Assembly: GCA_001941065.1 (NCBI GenBank)
Contig: MSHJ01000015.1
Location: 124,001-188,000 of the forward strand
Direction of reading: 5' to 3'
Source: Alistipes sp. Zagget8
GTDB lineage: Bacteria > Bacteroidota > Bacteroidia > Bacteroidales > Rikenellaceae
DNA: 64,000 bases
Shown here piece by piece: positions 31,928 through 41,043 of the stretch (position 1 is the stretch's first letter; each line of letters begins with the position of its first letter). The notes under the pieces are model-generated. The model was not told the DNA's origin. It made no database searches and was given only the letters and a program-made list of their open reading frames with translations. A program made the translations under genes and the position numbers.

Positions 31928-34357
31928 GTGCGCAGGCTCGTGTCCATAGCCGCTGTGGCGCTGGCTGCGGCCGGCGTGCTTTCGGCACGCAGTGTCATGC
32001 AGGCTCCCGCGCCCGAGGAGGGCGAGAAGAAGCTCATCGACCTCAAGTCGGATCTGATGGGCCCCATCGCTCCGGGCGATTCGGTGGTCTTTCTGGTGGG
32101 CAATTTCGCCGCACAGCACAACGGAGCCGTCATCACCTGCGACTCGGCCGTCCGCTATTCGGACATGCGCATCGAGTTCTTCGGCCATGTGCTCATCAAC
32201 AAGAATACGACCTATATCTACGGCGATCGGGCCGAGTACGACGGCAATGTGAACGAGGCGCGGGTCTATTCGGACATCGTCAAGGTGGTGGACGGCGACG
32301 CCACGCTCTACACCTATAAATTCCTCTTCAACACCAAGAGCAATGTCGGGCAGTTCGATAACGGCGGTGTGATGCTGAACCGCGAGAACCTGCTCGAATC
32401 CGTCCGGGGCTATTACTATGCCGATACGAAGGAGTTGATCGCCGTCGACCGCGTGGAGATGCGCAACGACGAGTACGAGCTCAAGGGCGATTCGGTGGTC
32501 TACAACATGGCCACGGACAACGCCTTTTTCTTCGAGCACACCAATATCTGGAGCAGCGACGGCGACTACCTCTATGCCGACCGGGGCTCCTACGATAAGC
32601 TCGACACGCTCTATATCGTCACGCGTAACGGTTATATCCTGACCGAAAAGCAGGAGATCTGGAGCGACAGCCTCGATTTCTACCGCGCCAAGGACCATGT
32701 GATCCTGCGGCACGACCTTCAGTTGGACGATACCGAACACAAGGTGCTCGCTTTCGGCGACTACGGCGAATACTGGAAGGAGCCGGGCAATGCGATCCTT
32801 ACGCGGCGGCCGGCCGTGGTGAGCTACGACCTCTCGCAGGGCGATTCGCTCTTTATGCGGGCCGACTCGATGTTCCTCTTCACGATCAACGAAAATGCCC
32901 TGCGCCGGGCTGCCGAGGCCGCGAAGGCCGATTCGCTGGCGCTTCTGAAGCCCGATTCCGTCGGCGGAATGTCCGTCGAAAGGGCCGATTCCCTGCCGGT
33001 CCGCCGGCCGGTGACGGACTCGCTCGGACGCACGGTGACGCCCTCCGGGGCCGATTCCGTGGAGCGCTCCCGGATGATCGACTCGCTGGGACATCCGATT
33101 CTTCCCGATTCGCTGCAGGGAGTCGATTCGCTGGCCGTTCCGGCGATCAATCCCCTCGACACGCTGGTCGGCGACGCCCGGAAGGCCTACCTCAAGGAGC
33201 AGGAACTCAAAGCCAAAGCCGCCCTGAAAGCCGCGGCGGCGAAAGCCCGGAAGGAGAAGCTGGAACAGATCGCCGCCAAACGGCAGGAGAAGGTCACGGC
33301 CAAACTGCTGGTCCAGAAGGAGCGGGAGGAGCGGCGCCTTGCGGCCCGCAAACTCAAGGCCGAATCGAAACTGCGGGCCCGTCGTGCCCGTGCGGCCCGC
33401 AAAGGCAAGCCGCTGCTGATCGACTCCGCGGCGCTGCGCGAGATTGACTCGCTGATCGACCTCAATACCCGGGAGATGGATTCGCTGCTGCTGCGGATGG
33501 CCGATTCGCTGGCTGCCGACACGCTTGCGATGGCCATTCCGGCCGATTCGGTCGATTCGCTGGCCGCACCTGCCGACTCGGTCTACCGCCTGCTGAAAGG
33601 ATTCCGCGACGTGCGCATTTACCGCTCGGATTTCCAGGCCGTCTGCGACTCGATGACGGCCATCAGCACCGACTCGACGATCCACATGTACATCGATCCC
33701 GTGCTTTGGAACCAGTCCAACCAGATCACCTCCGACGTGATGGACATTTTCACCGAGAACCAGCAGATCACGCGAGCCGAGTTCGTCGGCAGCCCCATGA
33801 TGGTCTCCGAGCTGGACACGCTCCATTACAACCAGGTGGCGGGCAAGCAGATGACCGCTTATTTCCGCGACAACGCGATCTACCGCAACGACGTGAACGG
33901 CAATGCCCAGACAATCTACTACATGCAGGACGGCGAACCGCCCCAGATCACGGGCGTCGGCGTCATCGAGAGCGGCGACTGCTCGTTCTACATCGAGGAT
34001 AAACAGGTCATAACGATCGTCTACCGCAAGGACCCCGACTGGAACATCTATCCGATGGACAAGATTCCGCCCGATCAGGAACTTTTCCTCAAGGGCTTCA
34101 AGTGGGAGGGTGCGCGGCGTCCGACGCAGGCCGATGTTTTCGACCGCACGATCCGTCCTTCGCAGCGCGAGGTCAAATCGCTGCTGCCCCATCCGGATTT
34201 CCCGCTGCTCAAGGCGCTCGAAGAACACAAGAAGCGGCTGATCGAAGAGCGGCGCTGGGCGGACCGCAACGAACAGGTCGACGCCGCCACCGTGGAGTGG
34301 ATGCGGGCGCTGGGGTTTGAGGTCGGCCAGCCGAGAGAATCGGGACCCGAGCTCTGA
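31928..34357 (+). CDS. OstA-like protein (LptA/LptD-family periplasmic domain)
   Basis: 809 residues from a GTG at 31928, 3 bases after the SurA-like stop. Signal peptide, then OstA-type beta-jellyroll repeats over about residues 35-300 (V-V-F-L-V-G-N-F-A-A-Q-H-N-G-A-V-I-T-C-D-S-A, I-Y-G-D-R-A-E-Y-D-G). A low-complexity insert follows at about 310-550, rich in A-D-S-L and D-S-V repeats and a Lys/Arg/Ala-rich coiled coil (417-500). A second OstA-like segment ends the protein. Expected role: lipopolysaccharide transport across the periplasm. The start codon is unusual but supported by the tight spacing. Confidence 0.85.
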   Translation: MRRLVSIAAVALAAAGVLSARSVMQAPAPEEGEKKLIDLKSDLMGPIAPGDSVVFLVGNFAAQHNGAVITCDSAVRYSDMRIEFFGHVLINKNTTYIYGDRAEYDGNVNEARVYSDIVKVVDGDATLYTYKFLFNTKSNVGQFDNGGVMLNRENLLESVRGYYYADTKELIAVDRVEMRNDEYELKGDSVVYNMATDNAFFFEHTNIWSSDGDYLYADRGSYDKLDTLYIVTRNGYILTEKQEIWSDSLDFYRAKDHVILRHDLQLDDTEHKVLAFGDYGEYWKEPGNAILTRRPAVVSYDLSQGDSLFMRADSMFLFTINENALRRAAEAAKADSLALLKPDSVGGMSVERADSLPVRRPVTDSLGRTVTPSGADSVERSRMIDSLGHPILPDSLQGVDSLAVPAINPLDTLVGDARKAYLKEQELKAKAALKAAAAKARKEKLEQIAAKRQEKVTAKLLVQKEREERRLAARKLKAESKLRARRARAARKGKPLLIDSAALREIDSLIDLNTREMDSLLLRMADSLAADTLAMAIPADSVDSLAAPADSVYRLLKGFRDVRIYRSDFQAVCDSMTAISTDSTIHMYIDPVLWNQSNQITSDVMDIFTENQQITRAEFVGSPMMVSELDTLHYNQVAGKQMTAYFRDNAIYRNDVNGNAQTIYYMQDGEPPQITGVGVIESGDCSFYIEDKQVITIVYRKDPDWNIYPMDKIPPDQELFLKGFKWEGARRPTQADVFDRTIRPSQREVKSLLPHPDFPLLKALEEHKKRLIEERRWADRNEQVDAATVEWMRALGFEVGQPRESGPEL

Positions 34358-34364
34358 AAAATTG

Positions 34365-34402
34365 AAAAAGGTGAAAAGTCGCAAAAACTTTTCACCTTTT
34401 TT
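34365..34402 (+). terminator. Terminator of the SurA-OstA operon
   Basis: Long stem AAAAAGGTGAAAAGT with ACTTTTCACCTTTTTT, ending in a T run. Confidence 0.88.
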
Positions 34403-34406
34403 GTGC

Positions 34407-34414
34407 TATTTTTG
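34407..34414 (+). promoter_or_regulatory. -7 box upstream of the MFS leader
   Basis: TATTTTTG matches TAnnTTTG. If used, it gives a leader of about 170 bases before the MFS ATG at 34590. Confidence 0.45.
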
Positions 34415-34439
34415 CAGCCGGTTAGCAAGTAGGTTTCGG

Positions 34440-34562
34440 ACGAATGTTCCACCCGCATTCCGGTCGCATGCGATAAGTCCCCTCCGAGGAGGGGATTTAG
34501 GGGTGGGTCAGACTTGTAAACGGCGCTGAAAGCGACGAACAGCGCCTTGGTGGAACGTTCGT
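34440..34562 (+). repeat. Structured element flanked by a 14-bp inverted repeat
   Basis: ACGAATGTTCCACC (34440-34453) pairs with GGTGGAACGTTCGT (34549-34562) with one mismatch. Inside lies the Bacteroidetes GGGGATTTAGGGGTGGGTC repeat (34475-34513) with its own CCCCTCC/GGAGGGG stem, and a GGCGCT/AGCGCC stem (34522-34546). It lies in the presumed 5' leader of the MFS gene. Confidence 0.6.
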
Positions 34563-34589
34563 TCGGTCGATTTATGTAACAGGATTCTT

Positions 34590-35747
34590 ATGAAAAAAAG
34601 CCTGATAGCCTTGGCATTCGGGACGCTGGCGCTCGGGATGGCGGAGTTCGTGATGATGGGCATCCTGCCCGACATCGCCCGCAGTCTCGGCGTCTCGATC
34701 CCCGAAGCGGGACACCTGATCTCCGCCTATGCGCTGGGCGTCTGCTTCGGAGCGCCTCTCACGGTACTGGTGGCCCGCACGCGGCCGCTGAAACACATCC
34801 TGCTGGCCCTCACGGGCCTGATTATCCTCGGTAACGCCTGCGCGGCGCTTTCGCCGAATTACTGGACCCTGATGGCCATGCGATTCGTTTCGGGGCTTCC
34901 CCACGGGGCTTTTTTCGGTGTGGGGTCGATCGTCGCCGAGCGTGTCGCCGACAAGGGCAAGCGGGCCGAAGCCGTGTCGATCATGGTCGTCGGCATGACC
35001 GTCGCCAATCTGTTCGGCGTGCCGCTGGGGACCTACATCAGCGGCGCCGTGACGTGGCGTGCCACCTTCGGCATCGTCGCCGTGTGGGGCGCCGTGGCCA
35101 TGCTGCTCGTGAAACTCTGGGTTCCGGCCCTGCCGGCTCTGCCCGACACCGGGCTGAAAGGGCAGTTCCGGTTCCTGAAAAGCGCCGCTCCGTGGCTGGT
35201 GCTGGTCTCGGTGATGCTCGGCAACGGCGGCATCTTCTGCTGGTACAGTTACGTCAGTCCGCTGATGCTCCATACCTCCGGATTCCGGCCCGACGACCTG
35301 ACGCTCATCATCATGCTCGCCGGCTTCGGCATGTTCGCCGGCAACATTGTCGGCGGCCACTATGCCGACCGGTTCACGCCCGAGAAGGTCGTGCGTTTCA
35401 CGCTCGGCGTGGCGTGTCTGGCGCTCGTCGGTATCTTCTTCGGGGCGCATATTCCCTACCTCTCGGTGGCGCTGATGTGTCTGACGACCGCCAGCCTCTT
35501 TTGCGTGTCGTCGCCCCAGCAGCTGCTGATCCTCGAAAATTCACGCGGCGGCGAGATGCTGGGTGCGGCCCTCGTGCAGGTGGCCTTCAACCTGGGCAAC
35601 GCCCTGGGCGCCTACGTCGGCGGCCTGCCGATCGAGCACAAACTGGGCTACGAATACACGGCGCTGCCCGGCGCGGCTTTCGTGCTGCTGGGTATGACGG
35701 CCGTTATGATCTACATCCGCAAATTTCCCCGACATGAATTGCGATAA
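34590..35747 (+). CDS. MFS transporter, AraJ/drug-efflux (DHA1) type
   Basis: 385 residues with about 12 hydrophobic segments. The start (K-S-L-I-A-L-A-F-G-T-L-A-L-G-M-A-E-F-V-M-M-G-I-L-P-D) is characteristic of the DHA1/AraJ family of inner-membrane exporters. The motif after helix 2 (V-L-V-A-R-T-R-P-L-K-H) corresponds to the MFS A-loop. The substrate cannot be inferred. The 3' end overlaps the NUDIX gene by 14 bases. Confidence 0.88.
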   Translation: MKKSLIALAFGTLALGMAEFVMMGILPDIARSLGVSIPEAGHLISAYALGVCFGAPLTVLVARTRPLKHILLALTGLIILGNACAALSPNYWTLMAMRFVSGLPHGAFFGVGSIVAERVADKGKRAEAVSIMVVGMTVANLFGVPLGTYISGAVTWRATFGIVAVWGAVAMLLVKLWVPALPALPDTGLKGQFRFLKSAAPWLVLVSVMLGNGGIFCWYSYVSPLMLHTSGFRPDDLTLIIMLAGFGMFAGNIVGGHYADRFTPEKVVRFTLGVACLALVGIFFGAHIPYLSVALMCLTTASLFCVSSPQQLLILENSRGGEMLGAALVQVAFNLGNALGAYVGGLPIEHKLGYEYTALPGAAFVLLGMTAVMIYIRKFPRHELR

Positions 35748-36234
35748 CAACGAAGAGATTTTTCCCGTGGTCGATCCTTCGGGAGCGGTCGTCGGCAAAG
35801 CCACGCGCGGCGAGTGCCACGGCGGGTCGATGCTGCTGCATCCGGTGGTGCATCTCCACGTCTTCAATTCCCGCGGTGAGCTCTACCTGCAGAAACGCCC
35901 CGCGTGGAAGGACATCCAGCCCGGACGGTGGGACACGGCCGTGGGCGGCCATGTGGACTACGGCGAGACGATTGCCGAAGCCCTGCGGCGCGAGGTCCGC
36001 GAGGAGCTGGGCATTACGGAATTCACGCCCGAGGCGGTCGCCGTCTACGAATTCCGCTCGGAGCGCGAACGCGAGCTGGTCCATGTCTACCGCGCGGTTT
36101 GCGACGGTTCGGTCCGTCCGAGCGACGAACTGGACGGCGGGCGTTTCTGGTCTCCGCAGGAGATCCGCGAAAACCTCGGCAACGGAACTTTCACACCCAA
36201 TTTCGAGGGCGAGGTCGGGCTGATTCTCGGATAA
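35734..36234 (+). CDS. NUDIX hydrolase
   Basis: 166 residues. Complete NUDIX box G-G-H-V-D-Y-G-E-T-I-A-E-A-L-R-R-E-V-R-E-E-L-G-I (G-x5-E-x7-R-E-x2-E-E-x-G-I). It is close to the isopentenyl-diphosphate isomerase-like or YfcD-like group (start E-I-F-P-V-V-D-P-S-G-A-V-V-G), whose members hydrolyse or rearrange nucleoside-linked diphosphates. The substrate is unknown. Its ATG lies inside the end of the MFS gene, so it is co-transcribed. Confidence 0.9.
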   Translation: MNCDNNEEIFPVVDPSGAVVGKATRGECHGGSMLLHPVVHLHVFNSRGELYLQKRPAWKDIQPGRWDTAVGGHVDYGETIAEALRREVREELGITEFTPEAVAVYEFRSERERELVHVYRAVCDGSVRPSDELDGGRFWSPQEIRENLGNGTFTPNFEGEVGLILG

Positions 36235-36313
36235 TCCGTTGTCCGTACCGGCGTTGTTTCCGGGTTTTCGGCCGCAGTTCCGCTTAAGGCCCGAAAATTG
36301 ATACGGACCGGGT

Positions 36314-37669
36314 ATGCAAACACATCTGAAACGTTGGACCGACGCCCTTCTGGAGTGGCTGGGGGCGACATCGGCCGCCGATGACGGCTGGGACCGCTGG
36401 GTGGCCTTCGCGCTGGTCCTGCTGGCCGCCGTGGTCTTCGATCTGCTGCTGCGGTGGGGAATCGTCCGCGGCGTGCGCAAACTCGTAACCCGCACCCGGG
36501 TCAAATGGGACGACACGCTCTTCAGCGTCCCGGTCCTCAACTGCATGTGCCATATCCTGAGCGCCATCCTGCTGGCGGCGCTCCTGCCGGTCGTTTTCGA
36601 GGAGAAATCCCCCGAACGCGTCGTCGTGATGCGGCTCATGCAGGTCTATATCGTCATCACGGTTTTCCGTTTCGTCAATGCACTGCTTTACGCCGCCTTC
36701 CGCATCGCCGCATCGCGCCCCGCGTGGCAGAACAAACCCATCAAGGGACTGCGGCAGACGGGGCAGGGCATCGCGGCGCTGATTTGCGCCATCCTGATCG
36801 TCTCGATCCTGCTCGACAAGTCGCCCGCCATCCTGCTGACGGGGCTGGGCGCCTCGGCGGCCGTGCTGATGCTGATTTTCCGCGACAGCATCCTGGGGTT
36901 CGTTTCGGGCATCCAGCTGGCGGCCAACGATATGCTCAAGGTCGGGGACTGGATTTCGGTCCCGAAGTACGGGGCCGACGGCAATGTCGAGGAGGTGTCG
37001 CTCACGACGGTCAAAATCCGCAACTGGGATAATACGATCGTCATGCTGCCGCCCTACCTGCTGACGACCGATTCCTTCACGAACTGGCACGCCATGCAGC
37101 TCTCGGGAGGCCGCCGCGTGATGCGCTCGGTGTCGATCGACATGACCAGCGTGCGGTTCTGCACGCCCGAGATGCTGGATCACTACCGCACCATCGACCT
37201 CATCCGCGACTATGTGGACCAGACCGAGCAGCGCATCGAGGAGTACAACGCCGCCCACGGCATCCAGTCCGGCGAACGGCGGGTCAACGGACTCCACCAG
37301 ACCAATCTCGGGGTTTTTCGCGCCTATCTGGTGCGCTACCTGCAGAACGAGGTGCCGGTGAACCGGAACATGACGCTGATGGTGCGCCAGCTGCAGCCCA
37401 CGGAGACGGGGCTTCCGATGCAGCTCTATTTCTTTACCGATACGGTCGTGTGGGTGGATTACGAAGGGATTCAGTCGGATGTGTTCGACCATGTGCTGGC
37501 CGTGATTCCGGAATTCGGACTGCGGGTCTTTCAGAATCCTTCGGGCGAGGACATCGCGTCGCTGCGCGGTCCGGGGCCTCAGGCCGCGGCTGAGGTGCCG
37601 CCTGCCCCGCAGAACGCTCCTCCTGCCCCGCAGGACGCTAAAGCACCAGCATCAGCATCACCTGAATGA
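36314..37669 (+). CDS. MscS family mechanosensitive ion channel
   Basis: 451 residues. A short N-terminal helix is followed by hydrophobic segments (about 30-55, 75-95, 105-125, 150-172 and a pore helix near 180-205). The MscS beta domain carries N-D-M-L-K-V-G-D-W-I and V-T-x-x-W-D-N-T-I-V-M-L-P. A C-terminal region ends in a Pro/Ala tail. It should release solutes in hypo-osmotic shock. A 60-base leader holds an inverted repeat (GTCCGTA 36241-36247 with TACGGAC 36302-36308). The last 32 bases overlap the convergent YidE-type gene. Confidence 0.88.
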   Translation: MQTHLKRWTDALLEWLGATSAADDGWDRWVAFALVLLAAVVFDLLLRWGIVRGVRKLVTRTRVKWDDTLFSVPVLNCMCHILSAILLAALLPVVFEEKSPERVVVMRLMQVYIVITVFRFVNALLYAAFRIAASRPAWQNKPIKGLRQTGQGIAALICAILIVSILLDKSPAILLTGLGASAAVLMLIFRDSILGFVSGIQLAANDMLKVGDWISVPKYGADGNVEEVSLTTVKIRNWDNTIVMLPPYLLTTDSFTNWHAMQLSGGRRVMRSVSIDMTSVRFCTPEMLDHYRTIDLIRDYVDQTEQRIEEYNAAHGIQSGERRVNGLHQTNLGVFRAYLVRYLQNEVPVNRNMTLMVRQLQPTETGLPMQLYFFTDTVVWVDYEGIQSDVFDHVLAVIPEFGLRVFQNPSGEDIASLRGPGPQAAAEVPPAPQNAPPAPQDAKAPASASPE

Positions 37670-39299
37670 TAATCACGCGCAGGAACATGCAGACGGGGTA
37701 GACCGTGGCGTAGGAGACCGAGGGGTTGTCGCCTTCGATGGTGTCGTTGGCGTAGTTGAGGGCCATGGGGTTGGCCATGCTGCCGCACAGCAGTCCCGAC
37801 ACCGAGCCGAAATCGACTTTCAGCGCCCGGAGGGCGAACAGTCCCACCAGCACCACCGGCACGAAGGTCAGCACGAAACCGATGGCGATCCACAGCGCCC
37901 CTTCGGGCCGCATGACGGTCTCGAAGAAATGCGCTCCGGCGTCGAGTCCGAGGCAGGCGAGGTACATCGAAAGCCCCAGGGCGCGGAGCATCAGGTTGGC
38001 GCTCTGCGTGGTGTAGGTAATCATGTGGAGCCGGGGGCCGAACGTGCCGATGAGGATGCCGACGATGATCGGGCCGCCCGCGAGGCCCAGCTTCACGGGA
38101 ATCGAGATGCCGGGAATCGCAATGGGGATGCTTCCGAGCGTCAGGCCGAGGATCAGGCCGATGAAAACCGCCACGAGATTGGGTTCGTTGAGGCTCTTCA
38201 CGGCGTTGCCGAGAATCTTTTCGACATTGCGGATTGCCTGCGCTTCGCCCACCACCGTCAGGCGGTCGCCCATCTGGAGCCGCAGGTCGGGCGTCGCCAG
38301 CAGCTGCACCCCCGAACGGTAGACGCGGCTGATGTTGATGCCGTAGTTGTTGCGCAGGCGCAGCTGCGAGAGTTTCTTGCCGTTGATTTCGGGGCGTGTC
38401 ACCAGGATGCGCTGCGAAATGAGCTGGCGGTCCACGGCGTTCCAGTCGATGTTCTCCTTGTTCCAGTCCTTTTTCTCCTGCTCGCCGAAAATCAGCCGCA
38501 GGGCGTCGGCGTCGCCGGGGGTGGTGATGACCAGAATCACGTCGCCTTCGCCGAGCGTCATGTCCGACGTGGGAATCGAAACCCGCCCGTCGCGCCACAG
38601 ACGCGAGATGACAAAATGGTGGTGGCTGTGCGCCGCGATTTCGTGTACGCTTTTGCCGAAGACGGCGGGGTTGGTGAGGCGGTAGCTGGCGATGAAGACG
38701 TTCTTGTGGTGTTCGGCGTCGGGGCCCGGCAGGTCGGAGGGCCGCACGAAGAGTTTGCGCAGGAAGACCATGGCCAGGATCACGCCCACGACGCCCAGCG
38801 GGTAGGCCACGGCGCAGCTCAGCGCGGCGCCGTTGGCGTCCATGCCCATTTGCTGGAGGGCCTGCTGGGCGGCTCCCAGCGCCGGGGTGTTGGTCGTCGC
38901 GCCGCAGAGGATGCCCGACATGTCGGACATCGAGACCCCGAAGGCGTAGCTCAGTCCCACGGCCAGCGCCGTGCCTAACAGCACGACGGCAATGGCCGGC
39001 GACATCAGTCGCAGCCCGTCGATGCGCATCGAGCTGAAGAAACCCGGACCCACCTGCAGGCCGAGGGCGTAGACGAAGATCACCAGTCCGAAACTCTCGG
39101 CATAGGTCAGCATCGCCGGGTCGAGCGATAGCCCGAAATGCCCGGCCATGATTCCCACGAAGAAGATGAAGGCCGTGCCGAGCGAGATGCCGAAGAAGCG
39201 GATTTTGCCCAGCCCGATGCCGATTGTCGAGATGAGCGAAATCACCACGACGGCCTGCAGGGCCGAGTGCTCGACGAGTAATTCTTTAAGCCATTCCAT
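37638..39299 (-). CDS. AspT/YidE-type putative transporter with TrkA-C domains
   Basis: 553 residues from the ATG at 39299 (M-E-W-L-K-E-L-L); the promoter lies in the possible longer extension. About ten hydrophobic segments form two halves with G-L-Q-V-G-P-G-F and A-C-L-G-L-D-A-G motifs (aspartate:alanine exchanger family). A central cytosolic part has two RCK/TrkA-C-like domains. YidE-type proteins are inner-membrane carriers of unknown substrate. The gene overlaps the convergent MscS gene by 32 bases. Confidence 0.88.
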   Translation of the reverse strand: MEWLKELLVEHSALQAVVVISLISTIGIGLGKIRFFGISLGTAFIFFVGIMAGHFGLSLDPAMLTYAESFGLVIFVYALGLQVGPGFFSSMRIDGLRLMSPAIAVVLLGTALAVGLSYAFGVSMSDMSGILCGATTNTPALGAAQQALQQMGMDANGAALSCAVAYPLGVVGVILAMVFLRKLFVRPSDLPGPDAEHHKNVFIASYRLTNPAVFGKSVHEIAAHSHHHFVISRLWRDGRVSIPTSDMTLGEGDVILVITTPGDADALRLIFGEQEKKDWNKENIDWNAVDRQLISQRILVTRPEINGKKLSQLRLRNNYGINISRVYRSGVQLLATPDLRLQMGDRLTVVGEAQAIRNVEKILGNAVKSLNEPNLVAVFIGLILGLTLGSIPIAIPGISIPVKLGLAGGPIIVGILIGTFGPRLHMITYTTQSANLMLRALGLSMYLACLGLDAGAHFFETVMRPEGALWIAIGFVLTFVPVVLVGLFALRALKVDFGSVSGLLCGSMANPMALNYANDTIEGDNPSVSYATVYPVCMFLRVIIIQVMLMLVL

Positions 39300-39321
39300 C
39301 TTTTTGCCGTTGAAATCGCTG

Positions 39322-39329
39322 CAAAAGTA
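39322..39329 (-). promoter_or_regulatory. -7 box of the YidE-type transporter gene
   Basis: TACTTTTG on the minus strand, 23 bases upstream of the ATG at 39299. Confidence 0.5.
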
Positions 39330-39450
39330 GGGCAAATTTTCCGGATTGCCGCTTTTTTGCCGAACGAAAAGCATTCCGAATGCGGCCGGGGGTATTATTT
39401 GCCTTCTTATATTATAACAATTCAGTCGAGCATTGAAACAAAAACGTCCG

Positions 39451-39486
39451 TTTGTTTGTGGGCTAAAATAATTTATTTTACCTTTG
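39451..39486 (+). promoter_or_regulatory. Promoter of a candidate small RNA
   Basis: TTTGTTTG (39451-39458) with the second TTTG 20 bases before TACCTTTG (39479-39486). Well-formed promoter with no gene downstream on this strand. Confidence 0.65.
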
Positions 39487-39492
39487 TATCGC

Positions 39493-39640
39493 TGGGATAA
39501 ACACAGATTTCAGTGACGCACGAAGGGCCTTCCTGCCGGAGGAGGTCCGGGATTCACTACCGGAAGCTGTCCGGGGTTTTGTTGGGACTGATGTCCCGGG
39601 CAGCAATAGGGCGACCGTTTCAGGCCGCCCTATTTGTTTG
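39493..39640 (+). ncRNA. Candidate small noncoding RNA, about 145 nt
   Basis: Between a strong promoter (39451-39486) and a terminator-type hairpin (AATAGGGCG 39605-39613 with CGCCCTATT 39626-39634, then TTGTTTG) there is no open frame of credible length. Internal stems are visible: TCCGG/CCGGA (39546-39564) and GGGAC/GTCCC (39584-39597). The first bases GCTG can pair with CAGC at 39601-39604, closing the molecule. It is not an obvious SRP RNA, tmRNA or RNase P RNA. Size and rod-like pairing recall 6S-type RNAs, but that is only a guess. Confidence 0.4.
39605..39636 (+). terminator. Hairpin at the small RNA 3' end and behind the TolC operon
   Basis: 9-bp stem AATAGGGCG/CGCCCTATT. On the plus strand a T-rich tail follows; on the minus strand it also lies 31 bases past the TolC stop, so it may serve both transcripts. 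Confidence 0.6.
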
Positions 39641-39666
39641 AATTTGTTTATCCGGACCCGGTCTTT

Positions 39667-41028
39667 TCAGAGCCGCAGCGGCTTCCCGCGGTAGAAATCG
39701 AGAATCTTCGAACGGAATACGAACTCGTATTTGGCCTGCACGGCCTCGGCTTCGGCCTTCTCCAGGCGCGTCTTGGCGTCGTTGAAATCGAACACCGTCG
39801 AACGGCCCGCCTCGGCTTTCCGCTCCTCGTAGGCGAAGGCTACCCGTGCCGACGCCGATGCGGCTTCGGCGGAGCGGTATTTGGCATAGGAGGCGTCGGC
39901 GTTGTACCACGCCTGTTCGATCAGTTTGCGCAGTTCGCGCTCGGCTTCGGTGATGGCCAGCTGCTGGCTGCGCACGGCGATTTGCGCCGTGCGGATGCCG
40001 TTGCGCGTGGCCCGGCGGTTGAAGATCGGGACGTTGAGCGACACGCCCACCGATTCACTGCCGTTTTTGCGGAACTGGGGCCAGAATCCCGCGATGCTGC
40101 TGTTGCTGTAAATGCCCGTGCCGTAGCCGCCGCGCAGCGACAAGGAGGGGTAGAGCTCCGCGCGGGCGATTTTTACCGAGTGTTCCGAGCTTTCCAGCCG
40201 CAGTTGTTCCGCTTTGATGTGCGGACGGTTTTCGGCGGCATAGGCGTAGATTTCGTCGGCCGAACCGAGGCGGTGGAGTGCGGCGAGGCCGACGCTGTCG
40301 AGCGCCGGGTCCACGATGTCGAAGCCGGCGGCGCTCTCGCGGTTGAGGGCCTGGCTCAGGTTGAGCAGCGCCAGCTGCAGGTCGTTGCGGGCCTGCGTGA
40401 GGGTCATGCGGTTGCCGGCCACGAGGGCGTCGCTCTCGTAAACCGCCGATTCGGGCTGTTTGCCTGCGGCGGCCAGCGCCCGGCTCCGTTCGGCCTGCTG
40501 CGTGCTCAGCGCCAGCTGGCGTTCGGCCACGCCGACCATCTCCTTGTTGTAGAGCACCTCCAGATAGAGCGTCATGACGTTGATCGCCACGTCCTCACGG
40601 GCCCGTTCCAGGTCCTGCACGGCGGCCGCGAGGTCCAGTTTCCCGGCCTTGATCCGATGGTTGATGCGCATACCCTGGAACAGCGGCATAGACGCCGAGA
40701 CGTCGAAGGAGCCCGTCTGCACGGTTCCGCTCTTGTAGGTGTTGTCCTCTCCCGTGCCGCGTCCGAACGCGGCCTGGTAACCGACCGAAGCGTTCAGGTC
40801 GGGCAGGCGGCTGTATCTGGCTGTCGAGAGTTCCACTTCGTTTTTCTCGACCTGCAGCGAACGCCGCTGGACGTCGATGTTGTTGCGCTGGGCATAACCG
40901 ATGCAGTCGTCGAGCGACCAGGGGCTGCCTGCCGCCGGAGCGTGCCCGGAGTCCTCCGGAGCCGCGCCCTGCGCACAGGCTGCCGTGGCGGCGAACAGGG
41001 CCGCGAGTAAGATGCCGGTTTTCATCAT
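39667..41028 (-). CDS. TolC family outer-membrane efflux protein
   Basis: 453 residues with a signal peptide (M-M-K-T-G-I-L...A-A-C-A-Q). Two OEP halves are visible as alternating coiled coils and strands, with the usual W-S-L-D-D-C-I-G-Y-A-Q-R-N-N-I beginning and the V-x-L-N-V-P-I-F block in the second half. A trimeric tunnel is expected in the outer membrane. Last gene of a five-gene operon that supplies the outer-membrane part of a MacAB-type system. Confidence 0.92.
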   Translation of the reverse strand: MMKTGILLAALFAATAACAQGAAPEDSGHAPAAGSPWSLDDCIGYAQRNNIDVQRRSLQVEKNEVELSTARYSRLPDLNASVGYQAAFGRGTGEDNTYKSGTVQTGSFDVSASMPLFQGMRINHRIKAGKLDLAAAVQDLERAREDVAINVMTLYLEVLYNKEMVGVAERQLALSTQQAERSRALAAAGKQPESAVYESDALVAGNRMTLTQARNDLQLALLNLSQALNRESAAGFDIVDPALDSVGLAALHRLGSADEIYAYAAENRPHIKAEQLRLESSEHSVKIARAELYPSLSLRGGYGTGIYSNSSIAGFWPQFRKNGSESVGVSLNVPIFNRRATRNGIRTAQIAVRSQQLAITEAERELRKLIEQAWYNADASYAKYRSAEAASASARVAFAYEERKAEAGRSTVFDFNDAKTRLEKAEAEAVQAKYEFVFRSKILDFYRGKPLRL

Positions 41029-41043
41029 GCGGGGGTTTTGCGG

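Noticed and set aside
29570..34384. 1604-codon minus-strand open frame opposite the SurA and OstA-like genes
   Set aside because: A shadow frame produced by high-GC codon bias; the plus-strand genes have signal peptides, domains and tight operon spacing.
39493..39640. SRP RNA, tmRNA or RNase P RNA at the small RNA locus
   Set aside because: No conserved core sequence of these RNAs was visible.
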